Positions 25,537 to 32,560 of a DNA stretch of 47,281 nucleotides are shown here, piece after piece. The position numbers and the translations under genes are program-made. A model generated the notes under the pieces. That model was not told the DNA's origin and made no database searches. It worked only from the letters and a program-made list of their open reading frames with translations. This stretch comes from Fimimonas sp963619835 (GTDB lineage Bacteria; Bacillota; Clostridia; Christensenellales; CAG-314). The DNA is taken from positions 1 to 47,281 of the forward strand of contig CAVEYD010000007.1 of the NCBI GenBank assembly GCA_963619835.1, read 5' to 3'. Numbering within the stretch: the stretch's first letter is position 1; each line of letters starts with the position of its first letter.

Positions 25537-26196
25537 TTAATTTGGTAAAACTATTTGTACATTTCCTAACGGGGTTATCTTTTCGTTATCAATGAGCAAT
25601 CCGCCTTCATGCCACATTTGAAATACGGGGACTTTTAGATCTGCCGTTGCACGTTTGGTACATTCGTTTTGCAAGGGGGTGTTAAGAAAATGAACTTCGA
25701 GATCAATGCCTTTAACCATTCCTAAACCTTGCCACAAGCTATAGCTGTCGTAATCTTCGTCCGGTGTGATGTGATAGTTTGACAGTTGCAACATGGCACC
25801 AGCGGATGCGCCCATAACCACACCATCAAAATTTTTAACGGCATCGGTTAGTCCTAAAATTTCCATGCGGTTGATAGCTTTTTCCGGCATTCCGCCTGTA
25901 AAAAACAGCACGTCGGCTTTGGCTATTTGATCAAGATAGTTAGTTGTGTTGTCAAAGCAGTTTAGCCACTGTAAGTCATCTTCGCAAATACCGAATTCGG
26001 CAAAGGGACGAATTATTTTGTCGTATTTTTCGCCGTTTTTACCGTAAATAGACTGCCAACTGTCGCTATCCCATGCTTGAGACTCTCTAAAAGCAAGCGG
26101 AATAATGAGTACTTTTTTGTTTGTTAAGTAAGGACGCAAAACATCCTTTGCCCAATCACCGTCAAAGTTGTAGTAATTTAATAAAATGTTTGTCAT
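25537..26196 (-). CDS. Peptidase E-like S51 family serine peptidase
   Basis: This 219-residue cytosolic protein has the class I glutamine amidotransferase-like fold of S51 peptidases. It carries LFFTGGMPEKAI, the nucleophile elbow GASAGA with S131, and H169 in LEVHF. Length matches aspartyl dipeptidases such as PepE (about 230). Family S51 also includes cyanophycinase-type enzymes; no cyanophycin synthetase is seen, so a dipeptidase is more likely. Its ATG overlaps the TAA of the upstream phosphorylase gene by one base, so translation is probably coupled. A strong terminator follows. Confidence 0.85.
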   Translation of the reverse strand: MTNILLNYYNFDGDWAKDVLRPYLTNKKVLIIPLAFRESQAWDSDSWQSIYGKNGEKYDKIIRPFAEFGICEDDLQWLNCFDNTTNYLDQIAKADVLFFTGGMPEKAINRMEILGLTDAVKNFDGVVMGASAGAMLQLSNYHITPDEDYDSYSLWQGLGMVKGIDLEVHFLNTPLQNECTKRATADLKVPVFQMWHEGGLLIDNEKITPLGNVQIVLPN

Positions 26197-27509
26197 TAGT
26201 ACAGTTCCACTCCGTTTTTATCTACATAAGCATAGGCTATTTTGTGTTGACTGATAGGCTCTTTTGTAATTGTAATGGCATTTTGTAACATATTTTTAGC
26301 TTCGTCAAGATTTTTGTCGTTGTGGTAAATTTGACATAAGATATCTCCCTTTTTAACTTGAGATCCAAGTTGAACGTGCATGACCACTCCGACCGAAAAA
26401 TCGATGCTTTCGCCTTTTTTCATGCGACCGCCACCTAAAAGAGTTACCGCCTTGCCTATATCTGAAGCTACCATGTGAGTTACAAAACCATCGCTACTTG
26501 CGTAAACGTTGTCAATTTTTCCGAGAGAAAACTTGCTTGGGTTAAAAATATAAGACTCGTCTCCGTGTTGAGCGTGCACCATTTGTGCAAACTTTTTAAG
26601 CGCATTTCCGCTGTCTATTGCACTTTGGAAAGCAATTTGTGCCGACTGACTGTCGTACTTGCCTGTAAGTGCCAACAATTTTGTTGCAACTTCTTTAATT
26701 TCGTAATACAAGCGGTTTTTCTTGCCGTTTAACACATCTATGATACCGACAATTTCCAATGCATTTCCAACATGATCGGACAACGGTTGTTCCATGTCGG
26801 TGATAAGCGCACCTATTTTTTTGCCGGCAAGCGTGCCTATTTTTACCATTTTTGTTGCAAGCTCCAACGCGCTTTGAGGATCCGGCATAAAAGCTCCGCT
26901 TCCGTACTTGACGTCGAGCAAAATAGTGTCGGCACCGCTGGCGAGTTTTTTGCTCATGATACTACTACAAATAAGCGGTATTGAGTTGACTGTGTTTGTG
27001 ACGTCTCGAAGGGCATAAATTTTTTTGTCTGCCGGTGCCAAATTTGCTGTTTGACCTATTACTGCACAACCGACATTTTTTACCACGTCAAAAAATTCTT
27101 CTTCCGACAATGCCGTATCAAACCCGGGAATACTTTCCAATTTGTCGATTGTTCCACCGGTAAAACCTAAACCACGTCCACTCATTTTTGCGACATAGAC
27201 TCCGCAACAAGCAAGTATGGGGGCGAGCGCAAGAGTTGTGCTGTCACCTATTCCGCCTGTAGAATGCTTGTCGACAACAATTCCGTTTAAGCGAGACATA
27301 TCTACAACATCTCCACTGTTTAGCATGCTGTTTGTAAGATCAAACGTTTCCTTGTCGGTCATTCCGTTTAGCAAAATTGCCATAAGTAGCGCAGACATTT
27401 GATAATCGGGAATTGTTCCGTCGGTAAAACCTTTTACAAAAAAATCTATTTCCTCGGTAGTTAATTGTTGTTTGGTCTTTTTCTTTTCGATTATGTCTAA
27501 AATTGTCAT
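26196..27509 (-). CDS. pdp: Pyrimidine-nucleoside phosphorylase
   Basis: The enzyme splits uridine, deoxyuridine or thymidine with phosphate to free base and (deoxy)ribose 1-phosphate, for salvage in the cytosol. The 437-residue length is typical. The family signature SGRGLGFTGGTIDKLE lies at 110-125, the phosphate-binding KHSTGGIGDS at 81-90, and the C-terminal alpha/beta hammerhead domain includes GGGRMKKGESIDFSVGVVM. It is the Gram-positive pdp type rather than the TpiA-linked DeoA type by overall motifs, but the two are close. It is first in a two-gene unit with the S51 peptidase and has a good promoter at 27548-27576. Confidence 0.95.
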   Translation of the reverse strand: MTILDIIEKKKTKQQLTTEEIDFFVKGFTDGTIPDYQMSALLMAILLNGMTDKETFDLTNSMLNSGDVVDMSRLNGIVVDKHSTGGIGDSTTLALAPILACCGVYVAKMSGRGLGFTGGTIDKLESIPGFDTALSEEEFFDVVKNVGCAVIGQTANLAPADKKIYALRDVTNTVNSIPLICSSIMSKKLASGADTILLDVKYGSGAFMPDPQSALELATKMVKIGTLAGKKIGALITDMEQPLSDHVGNALEIVGIIDVLNGKKNRLYYEIKEVATKLLALTGKYDSQSAQIAFQSAIDSGNALKKFAQMVHAQHGDESYIFNPSKFSLGKIDNVYASSDGFVTHMVASDIGKAVTLLGGGRMKKGESIDFSVGVVMHVQLGSQVKKGDILCQIYHNDKNLDEAKNMLQNAITITKEPISQHKIAYAYVDKNGVELY

Positions 27510-27547
27510 AAAAACCTCGTGATAGTTTTTTATTTTAGCGGACTATA

Positions 27548-27576
27548 ATTTTAACATAACAATTTACTTTTTGCAA
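27548..27576 (-). promoter_or_regulatory. Promoter of pdp
   Basis: On the minus strand TTGCAA (27576-27571) and TAAAAT (27553-27548) are separated by 17 bases, with TGT just before the -10 (extended -10). The predicted start lies about 30 bases before the pdp start codon. Confidence 0.7.
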
Positions 27577-27710
27577 TACCCTTTTGAGAATAAGTATATC
27601 TTTAAATGGCAGCTTTTTCTTTGCTCGCATTTTTTAGAAATTTTGTTTTTTGCAAAACTTCGCTCTTAAAATATTTATCATTGCAAAAAATCGTTTTGTA
27701 GTTACATAAA

Positions 27711-27738
27711 AAAACGGGGCAAAAATTTGCTCCGTTTT
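27711..27738 (-). terminator. Terminator after the 59-residue protein gene
   Basis: AAAACGGGGCAAA (27711-27723) pairs with TTTGCTCCGTTTT (27726-27738) with one wobble; on the minus strand it is followed by a run of Ts. It ends the antiporter and small-protein transcript. The rest of 27510-27745 holds the pdp promoter and no gene. Confidence 0.85.
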
Positions 27739-27745
27739 AAGATTG

Positions 27746-27925
27746 CTACCAATCTTCCTTTATTGAGATTTTGATATCGGTGTAAAAGTCCTTATATTTT
27801 TCGGTAAACTTTTTGGCACTTGATCTGTTGTCCTGTTGCTGGGCTTCTTCAATGTCCATGCCGTCATCGTCCATTTGTTCGGACTTGCGCATCAAATCGT
27901 ACATGGTAGATTTTTTCTCGCTCAT
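27746..27925 (-). CDS. Small charged protein (59 residues), translationally coupled to the antiporter
   Basis: A 59-residue frame starts MSEKKSTMYDLMRKSEQMDD and ends KDFYTDIKISIKEDW. It has no membrane segment and is rich in Lys, Asp and Glu, with an acidic centre (DDDGMDIEEAQQQD) and an aromatic-basic C-terminal half. Its ATG overlaps the TGA of the antiporter gene as ATGA, and GGAG lies in the end of that gene at eight-base spacing. A terminator follows its stop codon. I do not recognise a family. Coupling to a CPA2 transporter suggests a small cytosolic accessory subunit or regulator; that is inference. Confidence 0.72.
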   Translation of the reverse strand: MSEKKSTMYDLMRKSEQMDDDGMDIEEAQQQDNRSSAKKFTEKYKDFYTDIKISIKEDW

Positions 27926-29316
27926 TTGTTTTCTCCTTGATTTTCGACATGTTCGCTACCATCTGAAACCGGAATGTCAATTGCGCCGGCAATTACTGCT
28001 GATGGTTTCTTTTTGCGAAGCATTTCCGGACTAATTTCGCCAGCCTTGGTAAGTGCTACCTTTGTGAGTACCGGTCCGACAAGCTCGTAAATAAGCACTG
28101 CACACATTGTTATTGTAACAATTTTGCTACCGACTTCTTGATATCCGGCTTTTACAAACTCACTCTTACACATTGTTGCCATACCGATTGCTACACCTGC
28201 TTGCGGAAACAATGTTATGCCAAGGTACTTGCGAACATTTTTGTCGGCATGTGTTACCGTTGCACCGAGTGCCGCACCAAAGTACTTTCCTGCGCATCTT
28301 GCCACCACATACAAGATTAGGCAAACTATCACTTGCCAGCTATTAAACATGCGCAAATTAAGTTCCGCACCGCTTAACACGAAAAATAGCATTAACACTA
28401 CCGGCGTCCAGTGGTCTGTGTTTTCCATCATTTCACCGGCTTCTCTGCGGACATTGACAAATGTTGCACCTGCCATCATGCACACAAGTAAATCTGAAAG
28501 AGCAAACGGCAAGTAGTTGTTGTCTTCTAACCAACTAAATAATTGACAAACGCCAAGCGACAAAAAGACGCATGCTACGGTTGCAATAACACGATTGTCC
28601 TTGGACTTGAAAAACCGAGGGACAACACATAGTAACATTCCTATTGCAAAACCGACGATAAAAGAACAAATAATTTCTACAAGGGGATACACAAGCACAT
28701 TTAAAACAGTTACTTGACTTCCGCTTGCAAGGGACAATGCAATGCTGTTTGAGATAGCAAACACTATAAGACCTACAGCGTCATCAAGTGCAACAACAGG
28801 TAATAGCGTGCCTGTAACTATTCCCTTTGCCTTGTACTGGCGTACAACCATAAGCGTTGCTGCCGGCGCCGTTGCAGTTGCTATTGCGCCCAAAATGATG
28901 GCTTCGTAAACGGGCATGTTTGTGAAAAAAGAAGTTGCCACAAGCACTAAGTCTACACAAAGCGTTGCGGTTAGCGCTTGAAAGAAAGTTATTGTAATTG
29001 CACTTTTGCCAATTTCCTTTATGTGTGAAAACTTAAATTCGACACCTATTGAAAAACCAATAAACCCTAATGCTACGGTGCTGATAATGTCGAACAAATC
29101 CATCATGTAGACATTTTTTCCGTCAAGAGAAATGTACAACGGAGCTCCTTGGATAAGAGAATCTTCCCCGGGAATAAGACCAAGTGCATACGGGCCTATT
29201 AACAAACCGACAAGCAAATACCCTGTAACGTTGGGCAAACCGATTATTTTCATTAGTCTGGTTGACAACAGTCCCAAAATTAGGGCTATTGCTATTGCCA
29301 ACAAACTGTTTATCAT
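27922..29316 (-). CDS. CPA2-family cation:proton antiporter (Kef/NapA-like)
   Basis: This 464-residue integral membrane protein has about 12-13 spans of the Na+/H+ exchanger fold. Diagnostic pieces are IGLPNVTGYLLVGLLIGP in span 2, FIGFSIGVEFKF, ATATAPAATLMVVRQYKAKG, and VVALDDAVGLI with two adjacent aspartates at the transport site. It lacks the C-terminal RCK/TrkA-N domain of KefB and KefC. The last 35 residues are polar. It probably exchanges Na+ or K+ for protons; the ion cannot be told. GAGG precedes the ATG. The coaE terminator lies upstream, and the 59-residue gene overlaps its stop codon. Confidence 0.88.
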   Translation of the reverse strand: MINSLLAIAIALILGLLSTRLMKIIGLPNVTGYLLVGLLIGPYALGLIPGEDSLIQGAPLYISLDGKNVYMMDLFDIISTVALGFIGFSIGVEFKFSHIKEIGKSAITITFFQALTATLCVDLVLVATSFFTNMPVYEAIILGAIATATAPAATLMVVRQYKAKGIVTGTLLPVVALDDAVGLIVFAISNSIALSLASGSQVTVLNVLVYPLVEIICSFIVGFAIGMLLCVVPRFFKSKDNRVIATVACVFLSLGVCQLFSWLEDNNYLPFALSDLLVCMMAGATFVNVRREAGEMMENTDHWTPVVLMLFFVLSGAELNLRMFNSWQVIVCLILYVVARCAGKYFGAALGATVTHADKNVRKYLGITLFPQAGVAIGMATMCKSEFVKAGYQEVGSKIVTITMCAVLIYELVGPVLTKVALTKAGEISPEMLRKKKPSAVIAGAIDIPVSDGSEHVENQGENK

Positions 29317-29353
29317 ATTGCATTAACCTCTATGTTTTATTTTGTGTTTTAAT

Positions 29354-29378
29354 CAAAAAACGGAGAATTGCTCTCCGT
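29354..29378 (-). terminator. Terminator after coaE
   Basis: On the minus strand ACGGAGA pairs with TCTCCGT (29372-29378 and 29360-29366), with a 5-base loop, followed by TTTTTTGATT. It closes the S component-coaX-uvrB-uvrA-polA-coaE run and separates it from the antiporter gene. Confidence 0.85.
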
Positions 29379-29438
29379 CCTTTTAGCAAGGCTAATTGTA
29401 GTACTATGTCAAAATAATGTCAAATATTTTTATAAAAA

Positions 29439-30011
29439 TTAGTTTGTTTTTGCAAGACTTAGATTTTTTATTGCAAGAACAACCTGACTTTGTAATTCTT
29501 GCAAACTTCCGTCGTTTGTGATTGTTAGTGTTGGATTTTTCGGCAAGTGTTGACTATTGATAATATTCTTGACATTTTGCTCGGACGTTCCGTCTCGACA
29601 AACTACCCTACTTATGCGGGTTTCTTCACTTGCTGCGACAAGCCAAACTTCATCAAAAGCAAAATCAAAAAGATCAAAAACCGAAATTTCTACAAAAATA
29701 TCTTCTTTTGTGTCCGAAACTTGTTCTTGCAAACGAGTTTTTACGGCATCTGCAAAAATTTTGTTGTAATTTGAAAGCAAATTTGCATCTTTAAAAACAA
29801 CACTTCTAACATACTTGCGATTTAATTTGTCGCCATCGACGGCTTGTTCGCCAAGCAAAAATTTTATGTTTTTTAAAATTTCTTTGTCGTCGGCAACTTG
29901 CTTGGCAATTTGGTCACAATCGATAGTTTTGTAACCTAAATCTTTTACAAATTGAGTTACACTACTTTTTCCACTACCTATTCCACCGGTTATCGCAACT
30001 ATTTTACGCAT
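29439..30011 (-). CDS. coaE: Dephospho-CoA kinase
   Basis: CoaE phosphorylates the 3' hydroxyl of dephospho-CoA, the last step of coenzyme A synthesis. The 190-residue protein opens MRKIVAITGGIGSGKSSVTQ with the P-loop GGIGSGKSS at 9-17, then DCDQIAKQV (substrate-binding DAD-like motif) and the lid region RISRVVCRDGTSEQNVKNII. Length is close to the usual 195-205. Its ATG lies inside the end of polA (8-bp overlap), with GGAG 12 bases upstream. The polA-coaE order is common in Firmicutes, where a formamidopyrimidine glycosylase gene often sits between; none is present here. Confidence 0.95.
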   Translation of the reverse strand: MRKIVAITGGIGSGKSSVTQFVKDLGYKTIDCDQIAKQVADDKEILKNIKFLLGEQAVDGDKLNRKYVRSVVFKDANLLSNYNKIFADAVKTRLQEQVSDTKEDIFVEISVFDLFDFAFDEVWLVAASEETRISRVVCRDGTSEQNVKNIINSQHLPKNPTLTITNDGSLQELQSQVVLAIKNLSLAKTN

Positions 30012-32541
30012 CGTACAATGTTACTCCTTCTTCGGTTTCGGCTATGAGCGGACAAGCTAAGTTAACCGCCTGTTCCATTTGTTCTTTTACGATTTTTTTG
30101 ACTTGTTCGGCTTCGTCCAAATAACAATCGACAATAAGTTCGTCGTGAATTTGTAAAACAATTTTGCTCTTTAGCCCTGCACTGCGAATTGCTTCGTCAA
30201 CTTTAAGCATAGCTATTTTCATAATATCGGCCGCACTTCCTTGCAAGGGCATGTTCATTGCGGCACGTTCGCCAAAATTACGCAAATTTGCGTTTGACGA
30301 ATTTACTTCCGGAATTTGACGTCTACGTCCCGAAAGCGTACAAACGTAGCCGTTTTTCTTGGCAAAAACAACGTTGCCATCCAAATAACTTTTGATTTTT
30401 GGAAAGCGAGAGAAATACAACTCGATGTATTCTTTTGCCTTTTGCATGCTTATGTTTGTGTTTTGACTTAAACCAAAATTGCTAATACCGTAAATGATTC
30501 CAAAGTTGACGGCTTTTGCCATGCGACGCATTTCGTGATTGATCATTTCTTGCGGAATTGCAAGCAGTTCGGATGCCACTTTTGTGTGTATGTCTTCTCC
30601 GCGTTTAAAACTGTTAAGCAAGTTTTCGTCTTCGGAAAATGCCGCCAAAAGTCTTAGCTCTATTTGCGAGTAGTCGGCACCGACAAAAGTTCCGTACTTG
30701 GAAACGAACAAACGACGAATTTCTTTACCGAGTTCGTCTCGGATAGGAATGTTTTGTAAATTGGGATCACTACTGCTTAATCTTCCCGTTGAAGTCAAAG
30801 ACTGGTTAAAAGTTGTGTGAACAAGTCCTCCGCGTAAGAGCGGTTTTAATCCGTCAACGTAAGTACCGGAAAGTTTGGCAATTTTGCGATATTCTAACAC
30901 TTTTTCGACAATGGGATGTTTGTCCTTTATGTACTCTAATGTGTCACTATCGGTTGTGTAGTACCCGCTATGAGTCTTTTTGCCGTGGGGCAAACCTAAG
31001 TTTTCAAACAATATTTTTGCAAGTTGCATCGGGCTGTTGATGTTAAACTCTTCGCCTGCTAAATTCCATATTTCTTTAGTAAGTGCTTGCGTTTGCTCGC
31101 GCATGTCGTTTGACATTGCGTTGAGTAAGTCGATATCCACTTTCAATCCTTCGTTTTCCATACGAAACAACAAATCCGAAAGTGGCAATTCTACGTCGTA
31201 ATAAAGCGATGTTAAACCTAGATTTTTAAGTTGATCGTTAAGTAGTTGAGCAAGAGCGTAAATGCCTGCACCGAATTGATTGTAACCATACGCCTGACAA
31301 AGTGATTCGACATCTTTGTAAGCACGATACTCGACCAAATACTGCATAAGACAAACGTCGTATTTAACGTTAGTCAAATCTGCACCGACATTGTTTTGTA
31401 AAAAATGCCGCAACGTTTTTCCATCGTACACTGCCTTTGGCGTGTTTGATATTAAAACAGGAAGCAACGTGCTGTAAACATTTTGTGTATTTAGTTCGTC
31501 CAAAAAGCTGTCGGACAGCAAAACGGAATACTGCTTTGTTTTGCTGCTTGATAACAAAACTGTGTTACCATCGGTATAAAAAGCAAAATACTCACTTTTG
31601 TTTAATTCGTCCGCCACTTTTTGAAGCGATAACAAATCTTCAATAACTACATTTTCAACTTGAACGTCTACTTTTTGTTGCTTTACTTCTTCAGTAAAAT
31701 TTAAACGAGGAATAAGAGACTTGAACGACAAACTTTCCATAACATTCATAACATTGCTATCGGCAACGGGCAAATTGCTACTGTCTATGTCAAAATCGAT
31801 ATCCGCATTTGTAACTATGGTTGCAAGTTTACGGCTAATAAATGCAAGTTCCTTGTCACGAACAAGTTTTTCCTTCAACGCACCCTTTTCTTGGTCAATG
31901 TGCTCGTAAAGATTATCAATGTTGCCATACTTTGCCAGAAGCGACATTGCAGTAACTTCGCCCACGCCTTTTACTCCGGGAATGTTGTCCGATGTATCTC
32001 CTCGAAGTGCCTTGTACTCAATTACCTGTTCCGCAGTCATGTGATAAACTTCGGCAAGCGTTTGCGGTGTTACGCTTTCAACTTCCGTTACACCGCGTTT
32101 TGTAAGCAGCACTGTTACGTCGTCCTTTACTAACTGCAACATATCTCTGTCACCTGACACGATAAGCGTACTTCCTTTGCCGTGATTGGCTTTGGAAATT
32201 GTGCCTATGATATCATCGGCTTCAATGCCGGGTTTTTCGACAACGGAAACTTGCATTGCGTAAAGAAGATCGTGCAAAATTGGCATTTGTGCGGCAAGAT
32301 CGTCCGGCATGCCTTTGCGCGTTGCCTTGTATTCGGCATAAATGTCTTTACGAAAGTTGTGTCCGTGCTTGTCAAATGCAACAATTAGTTTGTCGGGCTT
32401 TTGATCGGCAAGTACTTTTAGCAAGATATTTACAAATCCGTACACGGCATTTACATTGCGACCGCTTTTGTCGTTTAGCGGAGGCAAAGCGAAATAGGCT
32501 CTGTTTAAAATACTGTTTCCGTCAATGAGTAAAAGTTTCAT
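30004..32541 (-). CDS. polA: DNA polymerase I
   Basis: The 845-residue enzyme fills gaps and removes RNA primers in repair and lagging-strand processing. It has an N-terminal 5' nuclease domain (about 1-290; LIDGNSILNRAYFALPP, ALRGDTSDNIPGVKGVG). The middle domain lacks the DxE pair of the 3'-5' proofreading site (YFAFYTDGN where FDTET is expected). The C-terminal polymerase carries motif A DYSQIELRLLAAFS, motif B KAVNFGIIYGISNFG and motif C QIHDELIVD. An inactive exonuclease domain is usual in Bacillus- and Clostridia-type enzymes. It lies 19 bp after uvrA, with AAAGGA before the ATG, so repair enzymes are co-expressed. Confidence 0.97.
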   Translation of the reverse strand: MKLLLIDGNSILNRAYFALPPLNDKSGRNVNAVYGFVNILLKVLADQKPDKLIVAFDKHGHNFRKDIYAEYKATRKGMPDDLAAQMPILHDLLYAMQVSVVEKPGIEADDIIGTISKANHGKGSTLIVSGDRDMLQLVKDDVTVLLTKRGVTEVESVTPQTLAEVYHMTAEQVIEYKALRGDTSDNIPGVKGVGEVTAMSLLAKYGNIDNLYEHIDQEKGALKEKLVRDKELAFISRKLATIVTNADIDFDIDSSNLPVADSNVMNVMESLSFKSLIPRLNFTEEVKQQKVDVQVENVVIEDLLSLQKVADELNKSEYFAFYTDGNTVLLSSSKTKQYSVLLSDSFLDELNTQNVYSTLLPVLISNTPKAVYDGKTLRHFLQNNVGADLTNVKYDVCLMQYLVEYRAYKDVESLCQAYGYNQFGAGIYALAQLLNDQLKNLGLTSLYYDVELPLSDLLFRMENEGLKVDIDLLNAMSNDMREQTQALTKEIWNLAGEEFNINSPMQLAKILFENLGLPHGKKTHSGYYTTDSDTLEYIKDKHPIVEKVLEYRKIAKLSGTYVDGLKPLLRGGLVHTTFNQSLTSTGRLSSSDPNLQNIPIRDELGKEIRRLFVSKYGTFVGADYSQIELRLLAAFSEDENLLNSFKRGEDIHTKVASELLAIPQEMINHEMRRMAKAVNFGIIYGISNFGLSQNTNISMQKAKEYIELYFSRFPKIKSYLDGNVVFAKKNGYVCTLSGRRRQIPEVNSSNANLRNFGERAAMNMPLQGSAADIMKIAMLKVDEAIRSAGLKSKIVLQIHDELIVDCYLDEAEQVKKIVKEQMEQAVNLACPLIAETEEGVTLYDA

Positions 32542-32560
32542 TTTGTTTTTCCTTTTAAAA

